From: Sclerodactyla briareus
Taxonomy: Eukaryota; Echinodermata; Holothuroidea; Dendrochirotida; Sclerodactylidae
DNA length: 64,000 nucleotides
Reading direction: 5' to 3'
Assembly: GCA_026419785.1 (NCBI GenBank)
Contig: JAODTK010003888.1
Coordinates: 202,501-266,500, forward strand
The number at the start of each line of letters is the position of its first letter. The first letter of the stretch is position 1. The notes beneath the pieces are model-generated. The model did no database searches. It was not told the origin of the DNA and saw nothing but the letters and a program-made list of their open reading frames with translations. This document shows positions 35,816 to 48,760 of the stretch, one piece after another. The position numbers and the translations under genes are program-made.

Positions 35816-37950
35816 TGAATAGGCTCAATGAGAACCTTGTACACGTAGTACGATCGATTTTACTTTCATTGGGCATATTGTGCCCGTTGTCAACAGCGTA
35901 CGTAACCTATAATTCCATGGATATTCTAGTCAACGCTTCGTTGACTAACACCGCCAACAGTCCGAAGGATCAGTCACATATATATATACAGAAGTGGCCC
36001 CGACTGCCCTACGGATGAATAGGGGGAGCAGTTCACAAAGCCCGCCTTTGAAAATCTATGTGTGCCAACCACAACCCTTAAATAACCATATCACTGTTGT
36101 AATCAGTATAAGACATGTAGAAGGGTGGCATTTTCTTTCATCTTCATCTCATTTTCTTCTCCCACATTCGACCGATTCTCCATGTTCCTCGTCCGCGGGT
36201 TGTCCCTTCATTTCGCTACCCCGAAATCTAACTCATTGATGGGAATTAAATTATGTTTCCTCTGTCCCACCCCACGCTTTTTTTTCACCCATGTCCGCCT
36301 ATGTGGACAGTATGGTTGAGTTTTAAGCGTCCTGTTTTTTCGACACATATTTACATATGTTTTTTCTTCTTTATATCATATACACATAGCCATGGAAGAG
36401 GGTGGGGTGGGTTGAATTCAATCTTGGGACGGATTTGAAGCATTCATATTATAACCAAACAAATCGAAGAAACATAATTCTATTTGCTGCGTGCATGGAG
36501 TTGGTAACGACACTGTTGGTGAAGAGGGCAATGGGTGCGTTTTAGTCGAGTGTTAGTTTACTGTTAGTTCCCATATATAGGCATACACATACCATGTATG
36601 GTATGTCATTGCCCATATAATATCCCAATATAATCGATCGACTCATCCGTCGACGCCGATCGATTTTTCATCGGACACATTTAATTCACCATGGAAATAC
36701 CCGAATGCGAGAATAGGGTTTACACGCTGGTATAATCGATAGCAAGTTGTAATGATAATTATTAACATTTGCTAGGTCTCTGTCAATTAAAGCGGCTTTA
36801 TTGTCTCCAACAGCACTCAATTACTAAGGACAGTCGCTCACATTAAGTCACATCAATAATTGTTTTGCGGTATATCAAAACTATTTTTTTAAATGAAAAA
36901 TCATTGTGACGATACTATTGATCGGTATCGAATATCATTGAAATTAATTCCCATCGAGGCTCCATTCAATTAATCTGTACATACAAATATTTCACTAGTG
37001 TAAATAGTACCCTAGCAACAGGGAGTACACGTTTATGAAGCTATTGCTCGAGTGAACTATAAGAACAGCGGAATAATAGGTAAGTAAGTAAATTTCAGTG
37101 TTGTTGAATTGTTCAATATTGATTTCGATGAGAAATCTATTTTAACTGACTTCATTGTTCTATAAGGCGAAGCTTTCAGTTTCTTCAAATGTTGTTCGTT
37201 TGGCGACATCTTCGATATATCGGACAAACCATTCCATATCCTATAGCAATAATTGTTCAAAAGTAACTTTGGGCGCAGCATGTTTCGAATCGAAGATCGT
37301 CGAAGCCGACTTTACAGAGAATATGAGCACCGTTTCTAGCTGTCTTTGTACATGTACGTGTAGACTTCAGAAGAACGCAAATGGTCCGCATGACACCACC
37401 AGCGAAACGAGAGATAGATCATTATTTACATACTGGTAACTGGATTGAATAAGCCGATGATTAAGACATGGATATCGGAGACCGGCTTCGAGAGTGTTGA
37501 TTCAAATGAAGAGGATCAGTGGAGTAGCGACGGTGATCCTGGTGATATCTGAAAATTCCCGTTTTCCCAAGGATCCCATTTTTGGATTGATCCTGTTTTG
37601 CATGTGATGCCATAAATTTCCGCACCATAATTTTTTTGACAGTACAAGAGTGTGGTGCAGGTGGATAGCAAGAGCAGAAGCGAGCGAGTCTCTGAGGCGG
37701 AAGAAAATGTCATTACCTTCAGCAAGATCAAATACAAGAAAATGATCTGCTGTCTAAATTATTTGCGAATAACTTTCGATGATAAAAAAAAAAAAAACAC
37801 AACACTCAAAAACTTAACACAATTGGTTCTTATGAATACGAATACTGAAATGATTTATTGTAAAGTACTTAGGGCAAGTATGTTCATGGAGACGTCGCTG
37901 GCGCTTGATTCTTCTTCCTTTAGTCTTACACTTGATCCAACGGTCCCACC
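35816..37950. other. Unannotated non-coding stretch
   Basis: No gene is recognisable. Around 37515-37600 there is a degraded repeat-like segment (GGTGATATCTGAAAATTCCCG) that resembles 45502-45560 (GGTGATCTGAAAACCCC). Other content looks unique. Confidence 0.45.
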
Positions 37951-38234
37951 CAGATGGGCGTACGCACAGGGGGGGGGGGGGGGGAGTTGGAAGTTGACCC
38001 ACAATTATCCAATTACATTTTTAAAACAAAAACAAAAACGAGTTTCTCTTCTGTGCAGTTCCCGTGAAGTTGTTTGCAGCTGATTATTTAGTGATATTGC
38101 AGCAGCATGTTTCTAGGCTACTTACTATTTTGCCATAGGTGAGGGTGAAGGGTCATTTATGAGGGCGCACTTCCCTTTGGTTCCGACCTCACTCTCCCCC
38201 ATGACAAATCTCTGCGTAAGCTACTGGTCCCACC
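37943..38234. mobile_element. hAT-like MITE, 276 bp, with perfect 8-bp TSD
   Basis: The element proper spans 37951-38226. It begins CAGATGGGCGTACGCACAGG and its right end, read inward, is CAGTAGCTTACGCAGAG, giving imperfect terminal inverted repeats. The octamer GTCCCACC occurs exactly at 37943-37950 and 38227-38234, a perfect target-site duplication of hAT length. A G16 run (37969-37984) lies inside the left end. The block TCATTTATGAGGGCGCA followed by TTCCGACC is shared with the 24286-24439 element. There is no transposase; it would need one supplied in trans. Confidence 0.88.
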
Positions 38235-38731
38235 CTGAGATTATGTCACACCCTATAACTATGTTGGTGTTTCAAATACCACATGGGCAATTTGGTTTCT
38301 AACCCAGCCCTGGTACACATTTACTCAGTGGGTACAATAATTACCCAGATGGGTAAAGGACCGACTTGCTTCAGTGGTATTCTTACCCAACATTTGGCTA
38401 CAGTTCAAAAGGGCCAGGTGCATTGTCTTTAGTACTGTTTTACAAACAATAACCATTTTCATAGTCTTTGCTATTATAATTAGAGGGGCCTTTGCGGGTG
38501 ATGTTGACATATATCATTATATATGGCCAATATCATCACCCCCCACTCCTTTTTCAAGGTCCCAAATTTAACTTTGATTGAAGAGAATCTCCACTCTCAT
38601 TTCGAAATATTTGTGTGCACATGTACGGTATGTATAAACTATGTGGAATATTCAAGATCGTTTTCCCATATTAACATTTGCCGCCCATTTTTCCCCCAAA
38701 ATCCGAACGGGAAACTTGTTATCCACTGACA

Positions 38732-38795
38732 ATGTAGTCAAGCTGGGTCGTTGCCATTACCCCATATAAGCTATCCAGTCCCAGCTTGACTACAT
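38732..38795. repeat. 16-bp-arm inverted repeat
   Basis: ATGTAGTCAAGCTGGG (38732-38747) and its exact complement (38780-38795) flank a 32-base loop. This may be a small MITE, a cruciform or a hairpin precursor. The long loop and 16-bp stem are shorter than a typical microRNA hairpin. Confidence 0.8.
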
Positions 38796-39164
38796 GTCGT
38801 TTCCACCATTAATTTTATGATATTGATTACTATAGTCACTATACGAGTGGAGATATTCTGTAGGATTTTGATATACGAATATTTCGGAATATGTATACCT
38901 GAATCTCCCAAATGAATCATGTCAAAAGTCATCAGTGGTAATTTGCACCTATATTTCACTATCTCTGAGAATCATTCGGAGAACTTGCCTTCGTTTGGAT
39001 TCAATGAAATAACAGGTAAAGCTACTATGGAACTATAGTACTGAGCCTAATGCTTAAACATAGTGGTGCATGCCAATCATGCACTTTTTTGTTCGAGGCA
39101 TTTGTAAAAAAACAAATCATTCGTATTGCAACGATCTTCTGAAGCTCTAATAAGGCTCATTGAG

Positions 39165-40200
39165 TCACGAACCTCTGACCTCCTATCGTCTAGAGTCCTT
39201 TCTAAATATCTAGATTGCGGCGATTTCACTTCGCAATTTTAACGATCAACAAATCTCGACGCGAGGTTTTAAACTTATGTTATATCAACGAGATCATCAA
39301 TCAAACAACCTCATTACCATTTCCCCTCAATAAACCTCCTACCGGAAAACGTCGAATAAAATCCACCTTTTTGATCCGGTAATCAGTCACTTTTGCTATA
39401 TACGTTTGATTCACTGGCAGGCCACAGTCCATCCCTAATCCTGGGGGGAAATAGCAATCGACTCTTGGTTAATGGGCAACTGCGAAATTACGTCAGAGGG
39501 AGTTGATTCATTACGCCGGATATTATGACGAAATTAGCTTCCTCCGAGGTAGTGATACCACTATACCAGTATACCGCTTCATCAGGTGAACCATATTTAT
39601 ATTCTTTTTCGTTCTGTTGCTCCGTTAAAAGAGGCATCGTCGTCTTAGTCCCGTATTTCCGCGGGCATAGCAATTCGATTCCTTCTGATTACTTTTAATA
39701 GTACATTTATCTATTTCTTCACCAAAGGTGACACAATAATATTCACGTTCATTTTGATTTTTGTTGTGAAAAAAAAGAAATATACAACTTATAACAGATT
39801 ATACACGATGATTGTGTAATTTCTTTCTGACCTTCTATCATCAATAGAGTGGCTGAGCCCTTTACCGAAGTATCAATTTGCGTGATTTTACTTGTATAGT
39901 TTACGATCAACAAAATCCACGACACGAGGCTTTAAACTCACGTTGCACTGTATATCAACGAGATCGTCAATCAAACAGCCTCATTACCATTTCCACTCTA
40001 TAAACCCCCTACTTAGTTCCGTATTGCCGCGGACCTTGCATTTCGATTCCTTTTGATTGCATTTTAGTCATTTATTCATTTCTTAAGCAATGGTTACACA
40101 AAAATATTCACGTTCATTTCTATTTTGTGTGAAAATAAATAGTTCAGATTATACCCTCTGATGTGTCATTCTTACACAACCTGGGATAAGTGTGCTTGTT
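39165..40200. repeat. Tandem segmental duplication
   Basis: Copy 1 (39178-39345 plus 39645-39825) and copy 2 (39829-40190) share ATCAACGAGATC, CAATCAAACA(A/G)CCTCATTACC, CCGCGG, ATTCGATTCCTT and ATATTCACGTTCATTT. Copy 1 has about 290 bp (39346-39640) absent from copy 2, either an insertion or a deletion from copy 2. Both copies end in the GATTATACxC short dispersed repeat. No frame is conserved. Confidence 0.75.
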
Positions 40201-40589
40201 CACAACATTTTTAAGATTGTGTGCGAGCTGTGAACTCTAATTAATTGCGATATTCTCTTCCTCCGTTTTCGACAGAACGTGCCCTCTGTTTCATTTATAA
40301 GGTCTATGAGGGAGACCTTTTTAACGTTGGTCTACGGACTGGACATGGTTTAACGAATTGGAACACATGGGAGATTTGTTGCGTTTCGAATAGTGTGACA
40401 GTTTAGAAAGAACCGTTACGATATTACTGGGGGGGGGGGGGGGATTCTCGTCTATTCTCCAAACTGTTCAGTGGGAGCATGCGCACTATACCTGCGAACT
40501 ACTTATTGTCAACAACGAGGTGATTGTGATTTGAAAATTCCAAAAATTCCAAGAAATTCAACGAACAAAACAGTTGGGGAAGGAACTCT

Positions 40590-40885
40590 GTCTCATTTTG
40601 AGGAAAGTTCAGAGGTCAATTGACGTCCATAGAAGCTAAAGTTTGAAATCCTTGTAACACAATAGTGATGAGATAATTGTGGAACCAACCTTAGGACAAG
40701 TCCAGGAACCGTCATGGGTTGAAGTTACCATGACTCGGTGCTTGGTATGTATGTTCTTATAGTTAGTACATTGCACCCGTTGAAAGGGAGGGGGTCAAGT
40801 CAGAGGTCATCTGGGGTCACCAGAGGTCAGTCCTTATAAACTTGTAACTAATAGATCAAGAATGCTTAGTCTAATAATGTGGTGT
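40590..40885 (+). repeat. Diverged copy of the ~310-bp family
   Basis: It contains GTCAAGTCAGAGGTCATCTGG followed by GGTCACCAGAGGTCAG and CTTGTAACTA, matching the family's characteristic block at 7965-8030. The rest of the unit is weakly preserved. Confidence 0.55.
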
Positions 40886-42029
40886 GTTCGAATGTGCTGA
40901 ATTCCGGAATTCCTCTACTCACTAAACTTATAATCATGCTTCATAACTGAACTAAACCTTACGTGGCAAGCGGGTCTGTAATTCAACACTAGCAAGCAGA
41001 TAACTTTTTAGATGTATCGGAACCTTTATGAGTAGCCAAATATTGAATAAGTCATCCAACACCTGCATATCACATTGTCAATTTCAGGATACCGGGAAAA
41101 TAATTCAATATTCCAGAACTGGGGGCGGTAGACCGTTTTCCGTGTGAGCAGAAAATGAGCAGGCGGACCAATAAACCTACCAACAATACCAAAACGATCT
41201 TATACGCGGAGTAATAATTGGTCAGCTTCAAAAAGATTTATTTCTTGGGATTCGAGTGGGAAGAGCCGACAACCGCGGAGCTACAGCATCTGGATTTGTA
41301 GGTTGGTATTAGGTTAGAATTCCGTATATGCGGTTGCGGGTTGAATTCACGTGAATTCGAATAGTCCATTAAGGTCAGTATTTTTCTCGAAAAGGAAATG
41401 AAACGACACGGAAAGGCGAATAGGGGGCCAATGTACCCACTATGCACTGATGTCGCATTACCGCAAATGAGCGACTGGAAAATCCTTTCCATGAACAGAT
41501 GAGGCAAATTTATGTAGTGCCATGAACTTCTGCATGTTAATGGTCTTTCTCCATCAGCATATAGTCTATTCTTCTGTAAATTAAACTATGTCGGAGTCCT
41601 TCGTAAAAATGGGATTTCCAATGGGAATCCTAGCGCCGTACGTCCTCGTGGCCTGTTTCGAGGTGTGTTTTAACAGTTTTGATAATTCTTGTTAGTCAAG
41701 AACTACACAGGGGCCACTTATAGCCAGTATTATTTCAAAAATGGGTTCGCACAATAAGTAAGTTATGTCCCCATAGACAATCGAGAGATTCAGCCAAGGT
41801 GAGAAAAAAAAAGAAAAGATTTAAAAAAGAGCATTTTGTAAAAGGCAGGGTTCTACGCTAATGTGAATGGCATTTACCTCTTTCACGGACAGTACTACAG
41901 TGACGAAATATCAGTTGGGTAAATTCGACAGAGAGCGGAGCAAGTTGCCCGAAGTCAATGAGCCACGGATTCCGTAAATCAACAATGGAGGATGATCAAC
42001 AAGGGTCATTGAGTGTCGAGCCATAGTCC
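40886..42029. other. Unannotated non-coding stretch
   Basis: No gene is recognisable. A perfect 16-bp palindrome with a central E-box, GAATTCACGTGAATTC, lies at 41343-41358. Confidence 0.5.
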
Positions 42030-42965
42030 AAAGTTTCAAGTTTTAACGGACACAAAGTTCGAAGGTTCGGCATTTCCGGTTTTGTAATAGGCTATGTCGG
42101 TAATGCACGAGGTTCGTATACCAAAGTTCAATTGTTTCAGAAAGGTCGATGTTCCGAGTTCAATGTTTTCTGGTTCGCTGTTCCCGAGGTTCATGTTTCC
42201 AAATTCCACTATTCAGTGAGTTCATTCGACATTTCCCGACCTGAATAATTCAGTAAGGCGATGATACCTGCAAAGTGTCGTTAAAATTCAAGGTTTCTTT
42301 TTATAAGTGTCGGTGTGTGAGCCCGAGTTTCGGGTTCGCTGTTCACGGAGTTAAATGTTCCCAAATGTATTATTTGAGTTTTTATTCGAATTATTATTTA
42401 AAGAGTTCGATTTCATGTTTGATAATTTATTTCAGCAGTTGGCGAAGATTAACGGCTTCTTTGATCCCAGGGGTCGATATTTTAGGAAATATCGAGGATC
42501 CCGGGGTTTAATGCACTCATGGTCCGATGATTTCGAGGTTGAATGAGGTCCTCGTAAATAGTAATGTTCAAGGACATTTCCGTTGTTATTATAATAATTT
42601 ATTATTGGTAGAATATTCGTTAATCCCAGGCTTCGATAGTCTTGAACAAATGCCGATGATTCCGAGGATTTAAATGCTCTATTGGTCGGTTCAGTGTTAC
42701 GAATCTTTATACTGGGTTTGTTGTTCCTTTTTTGTAATATGTTAGTAGTGGCGATAATTAAAAAGGTTTGTTATTTCCAAGAGAGGTATTGTCGATATCC
42801 ATAAGTCCTGTTTCCAAATGCAATATTCGGAAGGGTTCGAAATCTCCCGTTCTTTGCAAGAAATTCAGTAGGTGAGTATTACCAATATTAACCAACGAAC
42901 CCAACCAGTTGTAGTTCAATGTTCCAAAAGAACTATGTCCCTAGGGTTCGATCTGGGACATCGAA
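42030..42965. repeat. Degenerate GTTC-rich repeat region
   Basis: Short words of the form GGTTCGxTGTTCCxxxGTTCA recur irregularly (for example 42058, 42111, 42148, 42170, 42190, 42328 and 42346), as in an old minisatellite. A small inverted repeat, AGGGTTCGAT and ATCGAACCCT, lies at about 42951-42970. Open frames here are short. Confidence 0.5.
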
Positions 42966-45914
42966 CCCTGGCAACAATGGACCCTGGAAGCATGAACCAA
43001 CGGGAACCTACCCCATTTCTGGTACTCTATAGGTACCACTAGCGACTTCCTATAACAGATATTACTCTGATTTAACAGTACCAGTATGACTACTAAACAT
43101 CGTGTGCTTTTATATAGGGCTTCTCCACTGTTTACGTTGAAGGGATAACACTCAAGAGCCTTTACAGAAATGACTTCTGTCCGTCATTCCTGACGTACCA
43201 TTTCGGTTACGTCACTCCTTGTGTCCTCGGGGAGGACTTAGCCTGCGTCATACGGGCAATTCATAGGCGTTCACTGGGCGTTCAATGGGCTTGGAACTCG
43301 CAATCAATTGTGTTGTGTGTTTGTTTTATGCTCGCTTCTTTTCAATGATAAAGTTGACGTAGGCCATTAGAACTGTTGTTCCCAATGAGACAAATGTTCA
43401 TATCGCAGGCCACTGCAGTTCGAATACTGTCCGACTGGGCGATTCCCCACCCCAGATTTAGAAATCCCACTATTGCAAAAGGTCATAACACCAAACATGA
43501 AAAAACAATCCCAGTGGCAAGTTGCGCGCAACCCATCCCCCACCTCTCTCTCTATTTTTCATGAGATGTTTCTGGCTTAGCAGAATTTCAAACCTATTCC
43601 CTGCCGAGGATGTCGTCCTGGATACTGCATATTGATTCCTGTGAATGCTTCACCGGGTGAACGGATGAGGCAACGCCTCTTTGGTAGTACCTTGGACGTA
43701 GCTTGTGGGGGATGTCCCATCCCCCCCCCAAAAAAAAAATGGTCCCCCCCCAAAAAAAAAAAAAATGGTCAAAATTAGAAGCATATTGAAACTATTTTAG
43801 CGATCAGCCGGAATTCTCTGAAAGGTTGCCTCGGACTAATTAACCCGACATTAAGTTCCCATATTCATGACTTTCCCAACTAAGACAAACATATTTATTT
43901 TCTCCAAGAATTTCGAATCGAAATACCACAGTTCGGAACATGGTGAAAATTAAGATTAATTTGGGATCGTTTTGGCATCTAATTGCTACATGTTTGCCAT
44001 TATATATATTCAAATTTGCTGGCGGTTGCAAAAAAAGAAGATTTTTTTTTTATTGAAAGGCAGATCCGGATAATTTCGCTAAACCTAATAATGCCATACT
44101 CTTTGGAAAAAAATTACCTTGAGGAATTCCGACACAATCCGTAGCATAACATTTTTTTGATAGTTTCCGATCATATTGCATTGGCGCCAGGCGACGGCTT
44201 TGTTGGTACTTTGAATTTAGGCCAGTCCGTACCGACTCTGGTTGTATTTTCTTAAGGTGCCGGGCGATCTGGATAGCTAATTCACCTAGACATAGAACGA
44301 AAGACTCAAGTTTCAATAAAGCGGAAAAACAAATTTTCCTCGAGAATTTCCAACAAGTGCCAATTGCTGCAACTTGTAACTGACAACAGAGACTCTGGAG
44401 ACTTTAAGGTCACCTGGACGGTATCTGATCTCATATTTACTTCCTGGGGACATAATAATTTATGCACCCTTCCAGTAATTTGAGGATGTTATCAAAACAT
44501 CCAATAGAAAATTCAAAGACCCGTGAGTTCCTGATGAATATTTTCCTAATCAGATTGCCAGAATCTTGTGAATTTTGATGAATGCTAATTTGGCAGCATC
44601 ACGGTAATATTGCGGCGGTAACTTTATTCTAGCCTCCCGGTAATAATACACATAAACTTTCATGTAATTCGGAAACAAGTATCATTGCTCCCACACAAGT
44701 GTCCGGTACGCCTATGAGGTCTATTACCCATTTCCAGGACAAGCCATAGCAACACCAATAACATGACCCGAATTGATTGATTTTTTTTCGCCACTTTAGC
44801 CGAGGTTTCTGCGTTTAAGCGCCATGCAATAGGCGCTTATATTCAATATATTCAATATATTTGGAAAATAAGAACAACAAGTATAGAATGTCAAACTATC
44901 ATTACCGATTTTACGGTTTCAATGCTACTACTTGCAAAATTCCCTCCTTTTTCTGCCGGGTACGTGCCGAGGAACTAAAGAGGTTCTTGTGATCATATCA
45001 TCGAACCTGAGCTAAAAAAAAAATGGATGGGCATTCCGGGTGTGCATATGAGGGTTCAGTAATTCAAAAGTGTCGGCAAAACTATTTAGATGCAGTTTTG
45101 AAATTCTGTGTACCATTTTAGAACTGGTTCCGGTTCACCCTCTGGACCCCTCTCCAAAGGGTACCCGGTTGGCCAGACCCAACAGGGGACCTTCGGCAGT
45201 CCCCTGTACCCCTGACAGGAGGCGCAAAGCGTCAGAGAATGGGACTGTCCCCGGGATAGTTATAAACATGCGCCATCCATCTGGCCAACACATTTTCACG
45301 GGATCAGGTAGACTATCGCCCATTCCCAGAGCCATCAGTGAAAAATATAATATACTTTTGAATTCACAACTTGATTGTGAAAGCTGGGTAATTTACTTGA
45401 GTTTGAGAAATTGTTTGAAGTAAATTGTCGGCAAAAAAAAAAATCTCTAAAAACCGGAGAACAGACAATGAATAAAGCCCTCCGTAGAGCCGAATAAGAC
45501 CTTCACCGGTGATCTGAAAACCCCTATTTTTCCGATTTTGTGGGTGCCACTCGTCAGCCGATGGTGGACGCTGCGCCGATATTACAATCTTTACTAAAGC
45601 TCTCATACTTTACCCTGCGATAGTTCGGGTCAATAATCCACACTCCTGATTTCCTGGCTACACATTATCGTGTATCCCCCCCTCCCCCTTCTCAACAATC
45701 TACACCCCTGTGGGCTTTTCCGGAAACCACATTTGTCGATCTTTCTGTCCAATTGGAAATTGAATCTTATTCAACGCCCTTATCTTGTACGACGCCCTGC
45801 GTACTCCCGGTGGGGTAATCAACCCGAATACGGCAACTTGCAAATTCCTCCACCCTAGATGCCCCTGCTTCCGCTCCCTTGTGCTGAGCGACTGCAACAG
45901 GAAGGCACGGTCAC
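42966..45914. other. Unannotated non-coding stretch
   Basis: No gene is recognisable. Around 43720-43770 a poly-C/poly-A/TGGTC block is duplicated. A weak copy of the ~310-bp family may lie near 44390-44470. The 45120-45330 part is relatively GC-rich and is open on both strands, without family resemblance. Confidence 0.4.
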
Positions 45915-45962
45915 TCATTTGTGTACGATCCGATCGGGATTCGAACCCGAACTCTTACCCGA
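45915..45962 (-). repeat. tRNA-like B-box remnant (possible SINE)
   Basis: On the minus strand TCGGG-TTCGAAT-CCCGA forms a perfect T-stem and loop with a box B match (GGTTCGAATCC). No matching acceptor strand, D-arm or anticodon arm is visible upstream, so it is not an intact tRNA gene. It lies immediately 3' of the LINE tail. A 5'-truncated tRNA-derived SINE is the simplest reading. Confidence 0.35.
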
Positions 45963-45973
45963 CTCCTCTAATG

Positions 45974-47660
45974 TGTAGTTTAGTTTAGTTTTGAGGAAGG
46001 GTCAGGAGGACTCCTCATGAACGACCCTGCACCACACAACCCCCAAAAATGCGAACGAGCCCAGACTAAATAATTCGCGCCCACAATTTTTTGAGGCATA
46101 AATCAAGGGCGTTCTTGAAGACGGCTTCACACTATATACATTACAAACTTTTTCCCGGAAGGCTATTCCACTCGTTGATGACGTTCTGTGAAAAGAAGTG
46201 TTCCCGAAGATCCATCTACACAAAGCATGTCACCCCTCGAAGCTGAGTGGTGCCCACAGTTAGTATTCCCATTGGAAAACTCAAAGACTAAGTCATCGAA
46301 TGCCGAACCATCAAGTCTTGTACTTTTGAATACCGGGATCAAATCAACCCCGAACCCCGCCTCAGCTCCCATTTTAAAAGTTAGCTCAGACGCCTGAGTC
46401 TTTCCTCGTACGGGAATCTCTCGGCTCTAATTAATTTAGGTACCTCCTCTGAAATTTTCAATAAACTGCTTATTTTTCACGAAATAAGGGTTCCACACTT
46501 GGACTGCATACTTCGAGGTGAGGTCTCACTATTTGCTTGAAGAGTCTTAGTACTATATCCTCCATCCAAGAAGGAAATGCTGCTTTATCATACCAAGAAT
46601 CCAATTGCCTTTCCGTGCAGCGTCAGCACACTGTGTAGAAGGTTTCAACAAGCCTCGAAGCACCACCAAGACTTTTTTTCCGATCACCATCCTAAATATC
46701 CTGACCATGTCAAACTGAATGAGCATTACTATTTTGGAAACCAACATGCATTTACTTTTACACTTGCCATGTTGAAACATCTGGCCAATCAGAAGAACCA
46801 CTTGTAAATCAGGTCAAGATCATTCTGAACCATTTTAACATCGTCGTCCGACGAAACCTCTCGACAACTTTGTGTCGTATAATGCACACGTTTCACTCTG
46901 GATTTGCACTGAATTATCAAGATCGTAATGTAGGCAGAAACAGTAGGGGTCCAAGAACCGATCCCTGTGGAACGCCACTGTGCCTCTGCCAAATAGAAGC
47001 ATCAACTCCGTTAATAACACCCGTTGTTCCCTTCATGAAGCCACTCTTCGACCACCTGAGGACATTCCCGTCACTACCAAAACTTTATCGAAGGCTTTCT
47101 GAAAGTCCAAAGGATATCTCAACAGCGTTGCCTCGGTCATCAGCATTAGTAACATCTTCCATGAAGTCTAAAAGATTAGACAGAACACGAACGACCTTTT
47201 TCCTTTCTGAAACCATGTGGGAGTTGCTAATCAGATTCTTTCGATCGAAATGGTTAACCATGTGATCCCGAACTATCGATTCTATCACCTTACAAACGTT
47301 ACTGGTGAGACTGACAGGCCTGTAATTGTTAGAAAGAGTTGGTGACCTTCTTTAAAATGGGACAAACATTCGCCCTCCTCCAATCATCATGAACAATACC
47401 TTCCTCCAGAGTTTTATTGAAAATGTCAGCTAACGGAGTACAGAATATCCTCAAAGACTTCAAAAAGTAGGGGTAAACTGCATCCGGGCCAGGAGATTCG
47501 CCATGCTTGAGACTCTGAAGTTTGGTTTTGACAGAAACCGGTGTACAAACAATATCTCCAACGCTTCCTGGTGATTCACCACAACAACGAGATCATTGAA
47601 ATTTCCCAAGTTCTCCTGCGTGAAGACTGAGGAGAAATAATTTTGAGAATAATTATTCTC
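45974..47660 (-). mobile_element. Decayed CR1/L2-like LINE, 3' half
   Basis: Read on the minus strand, the pieces follow the order of a CR1-type reverse transcriptase: YFSSVFTQENL (about 47635-47600), SPGPDAVYPYFLKSL (47495-47457), NNYRPVSLTSNVCKVIES (47330-47277), an HGFRK block, LDFQKAFDKV (47110-47081), GVPQGSVLGPLLF (46976-46937), a degraded catalytic box, CADAARKGNWILGMIKQHF (about 46630-46574), and near the end HFFSQNVINEWNSLPG (46200-46153). They lie in different frames, separated by several indels and stops. The FADD-type catalytic box reads ALYDTKL (46884-46865), so one catalytic aspartate is gone. The 3' end has short AAACT repeats. The 5' half (endonuclease) is absent, so the copy is dead on arrival. 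Confidence 0.88.
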
Positions 47661-48760
47661 AATGTGCCAACCTCTCGTTGATAAATGCCAGTGATTTGCA
47701 GAACAAGTTCTCACATATAGGCTATAACATGACTCGCATATTGTTGAAGTACATTGTACTATCACATCAGGTCCTCTGCACGAGTCTAAGAAACACTCTA
47801 TACATCTGATGTGATATAGAGTCCATATTTTTATTCGTCTGATCGTCGGAGGCAACGACTATTTCGACAACAAAAAGTTTAATAAGATTCTATGCTCTGT
47901 ACGATAATCGAGAGTTGAGCAGAAATGCGGATGCACTTCTGTTATAGATTGGAATGAGTAAGATACAATGCGGAACATTCACAGACTCACACAGGAAGCT
48001 AAGGCTATACTATAGAAGAATACGCAGTTATTTTTGTGATACAGTTGGCTATTTTTATAGGCTTGCTTCCGTCAGACAAATAGAACCCGACGTATCTAAT
48101 TGAAAGTAGGCGACAGTTCATTTTCGAGTGTTCTTCTCACTGTTTGAGTTTGCAAGATTGCCACTCGCAAGTTGACGGAATACAATCACTACAATTGCGC
48201 CCGAGGTCCATTAAATTAATGTGCGCGAATATGGCATAATCTAGTGCTCTGTTTGCACCTGTTGCCTAGCAACACCGCCGATACTCTATAAATTTGGCGG
48301 ATAAATATTCCATAAACCGAAATCGTTCGTCATGAGCGGTTGTCTAGTTCTGATATCCCAGATTCACCTTCCCGTAATCCCCAGACGCGCCATCTGTTTA
48401 ATATATAGAAGCTGCTCTAGGGTTTGTCGTCTGGCGGGAGGAAGCTGAAAAAATTATGACTTCTAGAAATGATTCCTTTCATGACCACCGATGCTTTAGC
48501 GTAGACACTGATCATTGAACGGCAGGCCATTGATGTTGGTTAGGCAACGAAGGTCTAGGTGTGTAATAACCATATTGCCACAATGCACAGGGATGGAGGT
48601 GTTTCCGAAACCAACAGCTGCCCATACACCAAAAGGCATAATTGTTTCTATGAGCCTTCTTAAAACTAGTGCAGGCGGGTAAACCGTCTACGTGTATATC
48701 CCTGCCAACAAAACAGTTTTTGTGGACCTCAGAGAAAGCACATTAAAATTATGTCCATTT
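47661..48760. other. Unannotated stretch with an X-box-like motif
   Basis: No gene is recognisable. GTTGCCTAGCAAC (48261-48273) fits paired RFX half-sites with a one-base spacer, and TATAAAT follows at about 48288. This could be a promoter, but no exon can be attached. Confidence 0.35.

Noticed and set aside
45915-45962. tRNA gene on the minus strand
   Set aside because: Only the T-arm is present; acceptor, D and anticodon arms cannot be formed.
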